DNA of 64,000 nt from positions 124,001 to 188,000 of the forward strand of contig CAJQUW010011309.1 in the NCBI GenBank assembly GCA_907163375.1, read 5' to 3'. Shown here one piece after another: positions 22,384 through 31,429 of the stretch (within the stretch, counting starts at the first letter, position 1; every line of letters begins with the position of its first letter). A program made the translations under genes and the position numbers. The notes beneath the pieces are model-generated. The model saw nothing but the letters and a program-made list of their open reading frames with translations, searched no databases and had not been told where the DNA came from. Origin of the DNA: Prostheceraeus crozeri (taxonomy: Eukaryota > Platyhelminthes > Polycladida > Euryleptidae).

Positions 22384-23129
22384 AGTAATGGATAAAAGAC
22401 CGTTCCAGGACACCATAAAATCAAAAAAATTAGTACTTTTAAAAACGACATAAATTTATGAATTTAGTCCCTTTTTCAGGTTTTTAAGACCTAAATTCAT
22501 GAATTTAGTCTATTCAAAAAGTACCATTTTTTCAAAAAATGGTATTTTTAAAAACAACATAAATCGGAGCGAAGCTCCTCTGGCTTAAGCCGATTCATGA
22601 ATTTGAACCCTTTTTCAGGTTATGAAGACCTAAATTCATAAATTTGGGTGTTTTTAAAAATACCCAATTTTTCAAATTTTTTCAAAATCTCAAATTTGAG
22701 AATTACAATCGGGCGAAGCCCTAGAACCTTCGGTTCGATTTTCACCCCCAAAATCATGACCGTTCCAGGACACCGAAAATCATAAAAGTTAAGAATCTCA
22801 AAATTTGAGAATTACAATTTTCACCCCCGCTAAAATCATGACCGTTCTAGGACACTAAAAATTATAAAAGTTGAGTATCTCAAAATTTGAGAATAACAAT
22901 TTTCTCGCTTAAATCATGACCGTTCCAGGTCATGTAAAACCGGACACCGAAAATCATAAAAGTTGAGAATTTCAAATTCATGAATTTTATCCATCTTTCA
23001 GGTTTTTAAAATATATCATGTGACTAAAAATATTTCTTTAAAAATGGAAGGAACTCCAGAAATGGAAGAAACAAAAGTGGAAGGAACTTCAGAAATGGAA
23101 GGAACCTCAAGAATATATCCTTCGTTATC
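22384..23129. repeat. Left terminal inverted repeat of the inner element, 746 bp
   Basis: Reverse complement of 40759-41504. It holds several GACCGTTCCAGGACACC blocks followed by AT-rich palindromic stretches, two double-hairpin mini-repeats (22564-22593 and 22711-22737) and, at its inner edge, a truncated copy of the first codons of the membrane-protein gene. Confidence 0.93.
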
Positions 23130-23210
23130 TCAATTAAAAACAGGTGAAATGGTTCTCAATTATTATTAAGATTAGAGCACTATGATAAATTAAGAAGACG
23201 CAATTATTAC
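23020..23210 (+). pseudogene. Truncated 5' copy of the inner membrane-protein gene
   Basis: Bases 23020-23129 duplicate the start of the gene at 40104-40844 as part of the TIR. Beyond the TIR, 23150-23205 still resembles the codons for LLLRLEHYKKLRKR of that gene. The repeat was therefore once longer and has been eroded on this side. No full product is possible. Confidence 0.7.
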
Positions 23211-23998
23211 TTAGTCATTCTTCGTTATTGTATGCTCAACATTATTTAAAGTACTAATTGTGTGAACTAGAAGATCATTGTAACTCATAAACTCAAAATT
23301 ATTCAATGAACCCGTACACTGCCTGATAATTGAAGAGAGAGACAGAGATTGAAGAGAGAGAAACGTCTAGCAGCTTTCCCCTAAAATTATCATGCTATAT
23401 CTTGTCATTTCAATTTACCCATCGGTAAACTTTTGACATTTCAACTTACGCGTGCGTAAAGTTTTGACATTTCAATTTACCCCTACGTAAATTATTTTCA
23501 GAATCTGTTTTCAAAATCTATTTTCAAAATCCATTTGCAAAGTCTATTTTCAAATTCAGTTTTAGAAATCGATTTGCAAAATTCATTTAGCGTTTGCCAA
23601 ACACATACGGGTAGTAAAGTACTTCCCATTGTGAAGACATGAATAGATTAAGCACATAAGAGTGCATTGACAATAAAAGCAAATGACAATAAAATTCTTC
23701 TTCTAAATTTAGAACGCATAGACGGCGACATGCGGGATAGTTGTTATGGCAATTTTAAACAATCATTTTAACGATGAAACATATTTTACAAATGAAGTTC
23801 ATGAAGAAAATGGAAATATATAAAACAATATAGATTAGAATCGGCTAAAACCAGAGGAGCTTCGCTCCGATAATTATAATATAATCATTTCAAAATCGAA
23901 TAAGTAGTAAGGAAAGACATCATTAGAGAACAGTTTTAAATCAATACCCCCTCCCTTCTGTCTTCTAGGGGTCCCTTAAGAAATTTTTTTATTATAAA
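23211..23998. other. Non-coding region with short repeats, upstream of the protease
   Basis: Holds three copies of TTTTGACATTTCAATTTAC each followed by a GTAAA palindrome arm (23403-23490), then five or six TTTTCAAAATC-type words (23500-23585) and one double-hairpin mini-repeat (23840-23871). These may be regulatory or replication-associated. No gene seen. Confidence 0.55.
23840..23871. repeat. Double-hairpin mini-repeat, family B
   Basis: ATCGGCTAAAACC then GGAGCTTCGCTCCGAT; the second arm is a GGAGC-TTC-GCTCC hairpin. Intergenic copy. Confidence 0.7.
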
Positions 23999-24460
23999 AT
24001 GAGCAACATAAATGAGTTTTTTAAATTATATGGAACACAAACGACAACGAATTTCGACCTAAAGAAAATCGCAAATCAATTAGGAATAAAGAATTTTCAT
24101 GTTCTAATGAGAAACGAATTACAATTCCTAAAAAATAGGCCAACAGGAACCTTCAGTTCCCGGAACAAAGTTCCATCAATAATTGTAAATTTCATAACGA
24201 ATCTTCACACTTCAGACCAAAACGGCGTACATTGGTCAGCAGGTATCTTTAGTAAAAACGGAGATAATTATTATTTTGACTCATACGGGCTTCCACCTAC
24301 AAATGAAGTAAAAGAATTACTTGGAACGGGAACATACAATACGTTTCAAATTCAAAAACCGGGAACAACTTATTGTGGACAATTATGTCTTTATGTTTTA
24401 TTTAAATTACAAAAAGGAGTACCATTTCTAGATATTATGTTAGAGTTAAACAATCTATAA
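23999..24460 (+). CDS. Adenain-like cysteine protease (virion maturation protease), inner element
   Basis: 153 residues, with the catalytic His in GVHWSAGIF, the acidic residue in YYFDSYGLPP and the catalytic Cys in TYCGQLCLYVL, the order and spacing of adenovirus-type/Ulp1-like proteases of Polintons. It would process capsid and core precursors in the assembling particle. The start is the first ATG after an AT-rich leader. A paired-hairpin mini-repeat (24146-24175) lies in frame at residues about 50-59. It is the only plus-strand gene at this end, tail-to-tail with the integrase. Confidence 0.9.
   Translation: MSNINEFFKLYGTQTTTNFDLKKIANQLGIKNFHVLMRNELQFLKNRPTGTFSSRNKVPSIIVNFITNLHTSDQNGVHWSAGIFSKNGDNYYFDSYGLPPTNEVKELLGTGTYNTFQIQKPGTTYCGQLCLYVLFKLQKGVPFLDIMLELNNL
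24146..24175. repeat. Double-hairpin mini-repeat inside the protease gene
   Basis: GGAAC-CTTCA-GTTCC followed by GGAAC-AAA-GTTCC; in frame, adding about ten residues. Confidence 0.65.
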
Positions 24461-24494
24461 CTCAAGCGAAGCTAGCTAAAGCGCCACCTAGAGG

Positions 24495-25805
24495 TTAAAG
24501 CTCTGTTTTCTGTAATTCATTTTGATAAAAACGGCCTCTGATATTCTCATTATCTAAATCTTTAATTTCATAAGTAATCGGATAACTTTGATTTATTTTG
24601 CAAACTTCAAATATTTCTTTAGTCCAATAGCCAACAAAGCCTTTTTCAAATTTGTTCTTATATTTAAATATTCTAACTCTATCTCCAATTTTAAATTTCG
24701 GCTTAAGTTTCTGCAAATTCGGATTACTCTCATTCGAATAATTATTCTCGAATATTTTCTTTCGTATTAAATCAGGGTCGTCAGAAGCATTCTTTGGGGT
24801 TTCTTCAATACCTGAATGAACTTTATTATTGTACTGCTCTACAATTCCTGGTAATATTTTTAACCATTTCTGATTTCCTTGCTGAGTAAATTTCTTGAAA
24901 ATTTTATTTTTTAACGTCCGATTGAATCTTTCTATCACTATAGCTTTTCCTGCGTTTTCAGTTGAATAAACAGTTTCAAATAGTGGCTGAACGTTTCGGT
25001 TATAAAATTCCGACCCTTTATCAACAAACAATTTTTTTGGCTTTCTATTACTTTCTTTAAAGATTTCTTCAAACGCATATTTAACTGAAAGACCACTTTT
25101 ATTTTTTAAAGGCTTTACCCAAGCATATCGTGTATATAAATCTATAACTGTCAATGCGTATTTGTAGTCAGACTTTGTCTTAGAACCTTCGGTTCGGTCC
25201 CTTTCATTCGGCATATGAATAAGATCAGCACTCCAAATATCATCTTTATTAAATACTTTTACTTTTAATAAATATTTAGGCTTTCTATATTCTTTATGAA
25301 TTTCAGATGCATAAACGTCTGAATTATGATTTTCATTTAAACCCTGACCGAATAATATTTTAGCTTGTAAAGCTTTCTTAACAAACATTCTTTCAATTTT
25401 TTCTCTAAATGTAGGGTTTTGAATACTATCTAATTCTTTAATCATCTTCTTATCAGCTGCATGACGAGAACTTAGATCATGATTTCGATAAGCTAAATCA
25501 TGCCTGTAAGCGGCGGCATCTACTCTATTTATTGGTTCTTCACCTGGTTTCGGATTATTATTCTCATCTAGTCTTATATCTAATCGAGTTCCTGGACCAG
25601 TATATGAATGACCAGGAAGATGTTTTTCTTTCGAATATTTACTCCAAATAAAGCCAGGAAAGTTTTCTAATGTTTTTTGTATGTCACCTCCAATATGCTG
25701 ACAGTTTGAGTTTTTATTTTTGTTTAATAGATAATTTAATAAATCTAAATTAGCAATTTTTAATTTAATTAAATTTTCTGAATTTGTGGAATTTGCGGTA
25801 TCCAT
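24495..25805 (-). CDS. Phospholipase A2-integrase fusion, inner element
   Basis: 436 residues from the ATG at 25803-25805. Residues about 63-106 hold the parvovirus-type PLA2 signature: a calcium loop (YTGPGTRLD, about 68-76) and the catalytic HD pair in VDAAAYRHDLAY (about 102-103). From about residue 185 a retroviral-type integrase core follows, with Asp in DIWSADLIHM, Asp in LFVDKGSEFYN and Glu in VIERFNRT. It ends in an SH3-like tail without a chromodomain. Only about 29 residues separate the last two acidic residues, fewer than the usual 33-35. The integrase would insert the element; the PLA2 part, if active, would breach endosomal membranes during entry. A single frame encodes both. A mini-repeat at 25171-25200 interrupts the core in frame. 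Confidence 0.85.
   Translation of the reverse strand: MDTANSTNSENLIKLKIANLDLLNYLLNKNKNSNCQHIGGDIQKTLENFPGFIWSKYSKEKHLPGHSYTGPGTRLDIRLDENNNPKPGEEPINRVDAAAYRHDLAYRNHDLSSRHAADKKMIKELDSIQNPTFREKIERMFVKKALQAKILFGQGLNENHNSDVYASEIHKEYRKPKYLLKVKVFNKDDIWSADLIHMPNERDRTEGSKTKSDYKYALTVIDLYTRYAWVKPLKNKSGLSVKYAFEEIFKESNRKPKKLFVDKGSEFYNRNVQPLFETVYSTENAGKAIVIERFNRTLKNKIFKKFTQQGNQKWLKILPGIVEQYNNKVHSGIEETPKNASDDPDLIRKKIFENNYSNESNPNLQKLKPKFKIGDRVRIFKYKNKFEKGFVGYWTKEIFEVCKINQSYPITYEIKDLDNENIRGRFYQNELQKTEL
25171..25200. repeat. Double-hairpin mini-repeat inside the integrase core
   Basis: On the coding strand, GAACC-GAA-GGTTC, then TA, then GACTTTGTC-like arm; encodes the RTEGSKTKS stretch between the first catalytic Asp and the next strand. 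Confidence 0.7.
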
Positions 25806-25876
25806 TTTTAAAGATAAAAAACTTTTAAAAGATAAAATAAAAGTTTTACCGAAAAGAACCAAAGGTTCTGAGGTTA

Positions 25877-26359
25877 TTACCTTATCATACTAGGACTTAG
25901 ATATATTCCAGAACCATCTTTAGTTTCTTTAATTTCAATTAAATCATCAACATTGTGGAGAATATTTTTAAGAACTCGTTTTCCTTCATCAACTAATTTT
26001 AATTTACTAATAAAATTATCTACTATTCCTTCTCCTCTAGCAACTTTCTCTAACTCTCTATTATGACGTTTTTGTTCTTCTAATGCTGCCTTCTCTGATT
26101 TATTTTTATTTACTGCTTGGACAATACCAGCTGTCCCACCTGCAACACTTCCTGCAGCTGCTATGCCTCCTATTATTAGTGGAATTAATGGGAGAATACC
26201 GCCATTCTTTTCTTCTTGTAATTGAATATTCTCTATCATTGGTTTACTTATGTAATACTTTTTTTTGTTAATCGTAATAGTTTTACGGGTATTTTTGTCA
26301 ACAATATTACGTAATTTTAATTCAACAGTTTTATTATTATTACCTTTCGCTTGCGACAT
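25877..26359 (-). CDS. pX-like hydrophobic virion protein, inner element
   Basis: 160 residues. A basic N-terminus is followed by a GGILPLIPLIIGGIAAAG glycine/alanine-rich hydrophobic stretch (about 53-80), then a charged helix. The GGILP-x-L-x-PL pattern matches the outer element's 90-residue protein at 62187 and the hydrophobic tail of adenovirus core protein X as I recall that family. It sits between integrase and capsid gene on the same strand. The likely role is an internal, possibly membrane-active core component released by the protease. Function is inferred from this motif and position only. Confidence 0.65.
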   Translation of the reverse strand: MSQAKGNNNKTVELKLRNIVDKNTRKTITINKKKYYISKPMIENIQLQEEKNGGILPLIPLIIGGIAAAGSVAGGTAGIVQAVNKNKSEKAALEEQKRHNRELEKVARGEGIVDNFISKLKLVDEGKRVLKNILHNVDDLIEIKETKDGSGIYLSPSMIR

Positions 26360-26379
26360 TTTTAATAAAAAAATTTTAA

Positions 26380-26530
26380 GTTATCAAAAATTTAAATCTA
26401 TTCTAGTTACCAAAAAATTTTAAGTTACCAAAAATTTTAATCTATTCTAGTTATGAAAAAATTTTTAAGTTAAGAATTTTTAAGTTAACAAAAATTTTAA
26501 TCTATTCTAGTTATGAAAAATTAATTAATC
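26380..26530. repeat. Tandem repeat, about three copies of TTTTAATCTATTCTAGTTA
   Basis: Spacer between the pX-like gene and the capsid gene; each unit is about 50 bp with an AAGTTA-containing half. Confidence 0.75.
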
Positions 26531-26552
26531 GACTAAGTCTTGGGCTTTAACC

Positions 26553-26585
26553 TATCGGAGAGAAGCTCCTCTGGCTTTAGCCGAT
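26553..26585. repeat. Double-hairpin mini-repeat, family B, at the end of the capsid gene
   Basis: TATCGGAGAGAAGCTCCTCT then GGCTTTAGCCGAT; overlaps the last codons and stop of the capsid gene. Confidence 0.65.
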
Positions 26586-27551
26586 CCTAACCATCTTTCC
26601 ATTAAGAATTTCAATAGAATATTTTGCATCTTCTAGCAATAAACCATAAGCCATCAATGAAGTTGTGGAATCTTTCTTTTCAATATTAATTGTTACATCA
26701 CAACCATTTTTAATAATATCTTCAGATTGTGCACTTAAATCGAAACAGAAAATTGGATATAAATGTCTCCAATCTCCATGAGTTAATTGTGGTTCAACTC
26801 CAAATTCTATACAAAGATTTCTATAAGAATCATATCCTTCCATAAATTGATTATTGGTATCATCGAATCTTAATGGATCAATTGGATATCGAGTTTGATT
26901 TAATGAAACTTGTAAACTTCGAATTGTATTAATATGGAAGATATTATTGTTCTTATCAAAACTTGGAGAATTATTTCTTTGAAATGTTAGTAATAAATAT
27001 CTTGGAGTATTCGCAGTTCTAGTAAAATGCCAGTTAAATCTTTGTTCGGAAAAAGTTACTGAACTAGCAGTTCTCTTTAGAAAATTAACTGGAATTGGTT
27101 TGTTAGTATTTAATCTTTTTGCAATAGCTGTTTCAACCTCTAAACTAGGAGTAATATGCTTAATCCACCATTCAAGTCTATCAATTTTTAAATATGCTTT
27201 TTTCCCAGTCTTACCAAAAAAGATTAATTCATTATTTGCTGTACGATGAATTATTAATTTAAATTTTAATTGATATGATATTTTATCATAATCTAAATAA
27301 CCGAATAATGGAGACAATGACCAATTTACTGTCTGTTTACTTTTTTTGTTAAATTCACGTCTTTCTTTATATGCTTCATTATTTGTTTTATTTAAATGTT
27401 TTGCAATATTTTCTACATCTTTCGCAATTCCTGCGGCATCTGTTCCAGCGTGAGTTAAATCATCAATAATTATACCATCATTAGTATCAGGAAACCAACC
27501 TTCGATTTCATGCTTTTTATTATTTTCACCAATTGTTATAAATCTAAGCAT
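26577..27551 (-). pseudogene. Major capsid protein, inner element, C-terminal part
   Basis: 324 residues that continue the protein begun at 27910 in a different frame. Contains LLRFITIGE-type text next to an acidic IEGWFPDTNDG, long beta-rich blocks and a C-terminal PIFCFDLSAQ region, the arrangement of Polinton/adintovirus hexon-like double jelly-roll capsid proteins. The frame changes between 27551 and 27575, so the full-length protein (about 440 residues) is not encoded continuously. Confidence 0.75.
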
Positions 27552-27559
27552 TGTATCAA

Positions 27560-27910
27560 TTACACCTGGGAATCACTTATTGTTTCTATATTTTGAGTTG
27601 CAACATCTAAACGCATTTGTGTAAATAAACTTGGGAAAAAATTATTCTCTAGTGTAATATTATCGGTATCTGGTAATGGTGTTGTAAAATTAGCATCACT
27701 ATATAAAGAATATTCACAGTGTAAAAATGAATCAGGTAAATATAAATAACTCTGCTGATTATCAACTTCAAAGATTAAATCTCCTCCAGTGTTTACTCTA
27801 CTGGAAGATCCGGGATTCATAGCAATTCTTATATAGTCATTCTTTTTTTGATTGTAACTGGTGAACGGAGGATCATCTAATCTAAATTTATTTTCGATAA
27901 GCGAAGACAT
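27560..27910 (-). pseudogene. Major capsid protein, inner element, N-terminal part
   Basis: 116 residues starting at the ATG at 27908-27910. The first jelly-roll begins here (FEVDNQQSYLYLPDSFLHCE, then NNFFPSLFTQMRLDV). It ends in a stop one frame away from the continuation at 27551, a single-base shift in a CCC/AGG context. If the shift is real, no intact capsid is made from this copy. Confidence 0.75.
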
Positions 27911-27957
27911 TTTTATAAGAAATAATTTGACTTTTTGTTTTTCTCACAGATAGAAAA

Positions 27958-28085
27958 AAAATTTTTATTAAATATAATTTTAGAATTTTACTAAATATAA
28001 TTTTAGAATTTTACTAAATATAATTTTAGAATTTTACTAAATATAATTTTAGAATTTTACTAAATATAATTTTAGAATTTTGCTA
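27958..28085. repeat. Tandem repeat, 23-bp unit, about five copies
   Basis: AAATATAATTTTAGAATTTTACT repeated between the capsid gene and the alanine-rich protein; the last copy overlaps the latter's stop codon. Confidence 0.88.
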
Positions 28086-28593
28086 GACCAGCTCCGCTAC
28101 AGCTTTGCTGGTTAGACAGAAGGTTGCTGCTCACGCCATTACCTCTTATTTCTTCAATTGTTTTTTCATTTTGTTTGCTATTACCCTCTACAGCTATGTT
28201 AGCAATTTTGTTTTTTGTTTCATCTGAAAGTTTTTTTAATTTTTTTAGTTCTTCAGAATCATTCTTGAGTTTACGAATAGCTTCTAGTTGTTTTAATTCG
28301 TTTTGTGATTTAACAGCATTTGATATTGCACTAGCTGTACTACCTATAGCAGCTGCTCCTTTTGCAGCAGATGTAATCAAATCTTTATTACTTTTAATTA
28401 AGTTAACGATACTACCAATACCAGAAAAGATGCCATCCCCTTCTTTTTGGACGGCACCTGCGGTGCCTAGGAACTTTTGTGTTCCGACAGTTTCTACACT
28501 ATCATAATGGTACACAGGTTTCTGAGATGGTTCATGAGCAATTTTATTATTTGATGCAAAATGTTTAAGATTGTGTTTATAAATTATAGGCAT
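28072..28593 (-). CDS. Alanine-rich minor virion protein, inner element
   Basis: 173 residues. A central GIFSGIGSIVNLIKS helix and an alanine-rich AAKGAAAIGSTASAIS stretch (about 78-105) are followed by a charged coiled-coil segment and a glycine/serine tail. Composition and position next to the capsid gene suggest an internal minor protein, perhaps of the pVI type; this is inference. A double-hairpin repeat (28453-28483) lies in frame at residues about 37-47. Confidence 0.55.
   Translation of the reverse strand: MPIIYKHNLKHFASNNKIAHEPSQKPVYHYDSVETVGTQKFLGTAGAVQKEGDGIFSGIGSIVNLIKSNKDLITSAAKGAAAIGSTASAISNAVKSQNELKQLEAIRKLKNDSEELKKLKKLSDETKNKIANIAVEGNSKQNEKTIEEIRGNGVSSNLLSNQQSCSGAGLAKF
28453..28483. 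repeat. Double-hairpin mini-repeat inside the alanine-rich protein gene
   Basis: GGCAC-CTGCG-GTGCC, TA, GGAAC-TTTT-GTTCC: same two-hairpin layout with different stem sequence. Confidence 0.65.
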
Positions 28594-28636
28594 TTTTTAG
28601 GATTAAATTTGACTTTTGGTAAAAAATATTTACGTG

Positions 28637-28981
28637 TTAAGATTTACGTTTGTGAATGGACAACAACTTCGAGATAACTTTATTAATTGACTGTTGCACT
28701 TTATCTATTGCGTCAAGCAGCGTGTGATGTACTTTAATTTCTTTTCTATTAACTTGCATTTTCACCTGATTCATCTTCAACGCCGTTTTAAGAGCATTTA
28801 ACTTAATTTTAAGAACATCTAATTGTCTTTTAACAGCATCTAACTGTTCTTTATTTTCTTTAGAGTTTTCTTGTAAATTTTTCTTTAATTCATTTTCTAA
28901 ATTGATTTTAAGAGTTTTCATTTTATCAACTTTTTCATTAAGTGAGTTTACTTCATTTATTATTCTATTCATCTTTTTCAT
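28637..28981 (-). pseudogene. Coiled-coil continuation of the fibre-like protein, inner element
   Basis: About 115 residues, almost entirely heptad-like (LNEKVDKMKTLKINLENEL), with a basic end. The first ATG in frame is at 28979-28981, but the same frame is open further upstream past the stop of the neighbouring fibre gene at 29010. An A9 run at about 29047-29056 is the likely site of a frameshift, so this is probably the C-terminal half of one longer coiled-coil protein. Confidence 0.55.
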
Positions 28982-29009
28982 TTGTTGAGTAATTTTAGAA
29001 CTCAATTCA

Positions 29010-29525
29010 TCAACACTTTTTTGGAATGTAGTTTGTAACTGCTTTAAATTTTTTTTTAATTCTTTCAGGAAGTTTTTCTATTTCATCTTCTAATTGTTCT
29101 TCTAACATTTTGATCTGATGTTTATTTTTAATGACTGCAGATTTTAAATTTAAAGAAAGTAATATTAAAATTTTTGATTGTTCTGAAATCTTTTTAAAAA
29201 GTTTTGCTATATCTGCTTCTAGCTCTCTATCCTTTTTATCAAGTTTTAATAATTTTTCGTTTAATGATTTGTCATTAAGTTTAAGCAACTTCAATTCATT
29301 CATCAGTGGAACCATAACATCGTTTATATATTTTTCCTTTAAGTCATTGATTTGTGTATCAACATATTGTTTATTTGTTAACTCTGTATTTTGTTGCGGA
29401 AGAATAGAAAGATGCAATGGACCAGATAAAACGTCTCCAGTTTTCATAATATAATTTTCTATCTCTATTTCTAATTCACGATTATTCGGGATATATGCAC
29501 CTCCACCAACATTTGGTAACATCAT
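29010..29525 (-). CDS. Fibre-like coiled-coil protein with phage tail-fibre motif, inner element
   Basis: 171 residues. Residues about 24-60 read YIMKTGDVLSGPLHL followed by TNKQYVDTQI, the 'MKTGD-x-x-SGPL ... NKxYVD' signature common in phage tail-fibre shafts. After it come about 100 residues of coiled coil. A trimeric attachment or surface fibre is a reasonable inference. The frame ends at 29010 next to a homopolymer, and coiled coil resumes in another frame (28637-28981). Confidence 0.65.
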   Translation of the reverse strand: MMLPNVGGGAYIPNNRELEIEIENYIMKTGDVLSGPLHLSILPQQNTELTNKQYVDTQINDLKEKYINDVMVPLMNELKLLKLNDKSLNEKLLKLDKKDRELEADIAKLFKKISEQSKILILLSLNLKSAVIKNKHQIKMLEEQLEDEIEKLPERIKKKFKAVTNYIPKKC

Positions 29526-29568
29526 TTTTTAACAATAAAAAAATAAATTTTTTCTAATAAAAATAAAA

Positions 29569-29907
29569 ATGGAAATGTCTCAAATTTGTCAAGTTTGTGG
29601 AGTAGATTTTTTAAACCCAACTATGTTGTTTACTCATATGAAAAATACATCATGTGGAAAAATTAATCGAAGTAACTTTTATGATAATCAATCTAACAAT
29701 AATCAACCTAACAATAATCAACTGGAACAACCATTGCAAAAATTAAAACATTTATTTATTTCAGATCAGGGGCAAAATCTTTATACCGCTAGAAAAAATA
29801 CACCTAGAAAAAATACATCTAGGCAAAATAATAATAATTATTTAGCACAAAATAATCATGTAAATCAAAATAATTCTTTTATTCTTTTATTCAAAATAAT
29901 CATGTAA
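29569..29907 (+). pseudogene. Zinc-finger protein, inner element, N-terminal part
   Basis: 112 residues. One C2H2 finger at the start (CQVCGVDFLNPTMLFTHMK) is followed by asparagine-rich low complexity. The frame changes near 29870-29900, where TCTTTTATTC is duplicated, and continues as the three-finger part at 29940-30404. It is divergent from the fibre gene, sharing a 40-bp upstream region. Confidence 0.6.
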
Positions 29908-29939
29908 ATCCAAATAATCCCCTTACTCAAAATAATAAT

Positions 29940-30404
29940 GTCAATCAAAATAATAAATCTGTGAAAGGGGATACGAAAAAATGTTCTGGTTGTAATAAAA
30001 ATATAACGTCCAAAAATTTTGCACGTCATTTAAAAATATGTGAACAAACAGAAGAGGTTAAAAAAGATAAAAAAGATAAATTAAAAGATCAGTTATGTCG
30101 TAATTGTAATAAATATTTTACAATTCAAGGAATTACTAATCATTATAATTCTTGTATAAGTTCTACAAGACAATGTACAAGTTGTCAAAATACTAAACCT
30201 AAGATAGAGTTTTATGATAGTAAATATAAGTGTAAGGATTGTTTAAAGGAAAAAGTAAAATGTAGAGGTTGTCAAAAAATTATATTAAAGAAAAATTTTC
30301 AGCGACATGTAACACTATGTCCAAAACTTAATCAACATAAGGATCAACATAATAATAATTTATGTCAAAATAATAATTTATGTCAAAATAATAATTTATA
30401 TTAG
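29940..30404 (+). pseudogene. Zinc-finger protein, inner element, C-terminal part
   Basis: Open from about 29910; no ATG of its own before the fingers. Three C2HC knuckles are visible (CSGCNKNITSKNFARHLKIC, CRNCNKYFTIQGITNHYNSC and CRGCQKIILKKNFQRHVTLC), plus two extra CxxC pairs. The tail is repeated LCQNNN. Likely a nucleic-acid-binding or regulatory protein of the element; specific role unknown. Confidence 0.6.
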
Positions 30405-30602
30405 TATTTCAACTAAAATAGTTGTATTTCAACTAAAATAGTTGTATTTCAACTAAAATAGTTGTATTTCAACTAAAATAGTTGTATTTCAACTAAAATA
30501 GTTGTATTTCAACTAAAATAGTCGTATTTCAACTAAAATAGTTGTATTTCAACTAAAATAGTTGTATTTCAACTAAAATAGTTGTATTTCAACTAAAATA
30601 AT
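30404..30602. repeat. Tandem array, 20-bp unit, ten copies
   Basis: GTATTTCAACTAAAATAGTT repeated head to tail with one T-to-C change. It directly follows the zinc-finger stop. No spacers. Confidence 0.93.
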
Positions 30603-30838
30603 CTTATATATATTAAAATATTATTTTTTATAAAGAATAAAATATTATTTTATTAAATTATTCTTAAGCATTCCGGAAGAGAGGAGAGGTTCGGAACATA
30701 CTTCTTTTGAGTATAGGAACAAAAAGTCCGACACATTCCGGAGGTTCTACAGAGGTTAAAAACACTCATAAGAGTGTAAGAATGCGAGTCCGGAATTAAA
30801 AAATAATAATTCCTAAATTTTTATTTTAAAAATAATAA
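30603..30838. other. Intergenic, partly structured
   Basis: AT-rich flank then 30665-30800 with ATTCCGGA repeated three times and several short inverted pairs (ACTCATAAGAGTGT, CATACTTCTTTTGAGTATAGG). Possibly a structured leader; no known RNA family recognised. Confidence 0.4.
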
Positions 30839-31159
30839 ATGAATAAAAGCGAAAATTTGGAAGATTTATATTCACCGGTTTTAATTAAAAGTGATAAAAG
30901 TAATAAAAGTAATCTAAGTCGTCATAAATCTCTTAATGCAATAAACGAAATAATAAATAATTATATGAATAACACTGAGTTTCAAGATACACTAACCCCT
31001 CAAGATCCGAATCTCAAAGATATTAATAATATTGTAGAAAATCCTATATATAATACTAAATATAATAATAATATAGATAAAAATATATATAATAATATAG
31101 ATAAAAATATATATAATAATATAGATAAAAAATATTTAGAGCCACTACCCCCTAATTAA
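30839..31159 (+). CDS. Small asparagine-rich protein, or N-terminus of the following ATPase
   Basis: 106 residues, Asn/Ile/Lys-rich, ending with repeats of NIDKNIYN and PLPPN. Its TAA stop is followed in the same frame by 90 open codons, including a transmembrane stretch, that run straight into the ATPase. It may thus be the proximal part of a once longer membrane-anchored ATPase, or a separate small protein. Confidence 0.4.
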   Translation: MNKSENLEDLYSPVLIKSDKSNKSNLSRHKSLNAINEIINNYMNNTEFQDTLTPQDPNLKDINNIVENPIYNTKYNNNIDKNIYNNIDKNIYNNIDKKYLEPLPPN

Positions 31160-31429
31160 TCTCTTAATAAAAAAATACCACAATCAGATCTTACACGTCT
31201 TTGGAATTTTTTAAAATTTCATTGTATAAAAATATTGTTAGCATGTATTTTAATATTTTTTATTTATCATCTTGTTATATGTATTGGAAATCAATGGGGT
31301 TACTTTCTAACAGAGGAACAAAAGAGAATAAATTTTTATAAACAAGAAATAAAAACTTTTAAAGGATGGAAGACTGAGGAGGATAAGATTAAGGATAAAA
31401 CTAATAATAAAAATATTAAACAAGGTAAA

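Noticed and set aside
29010-29525. Window or element of bacteriophage origin because of the tail-fibre motif
   Set aside because: Integrase, adenain protease, polyadenylation signals, TATA boxes and surrounding LINE/hAT/Tc1 elements are eukaryotic; a single fibre motif does not outweigh this.
30404-30602. CRISPR-like array in the inner element
   Set aside because: Head-to-tail 20-bp units without spacers; a minisatellite.
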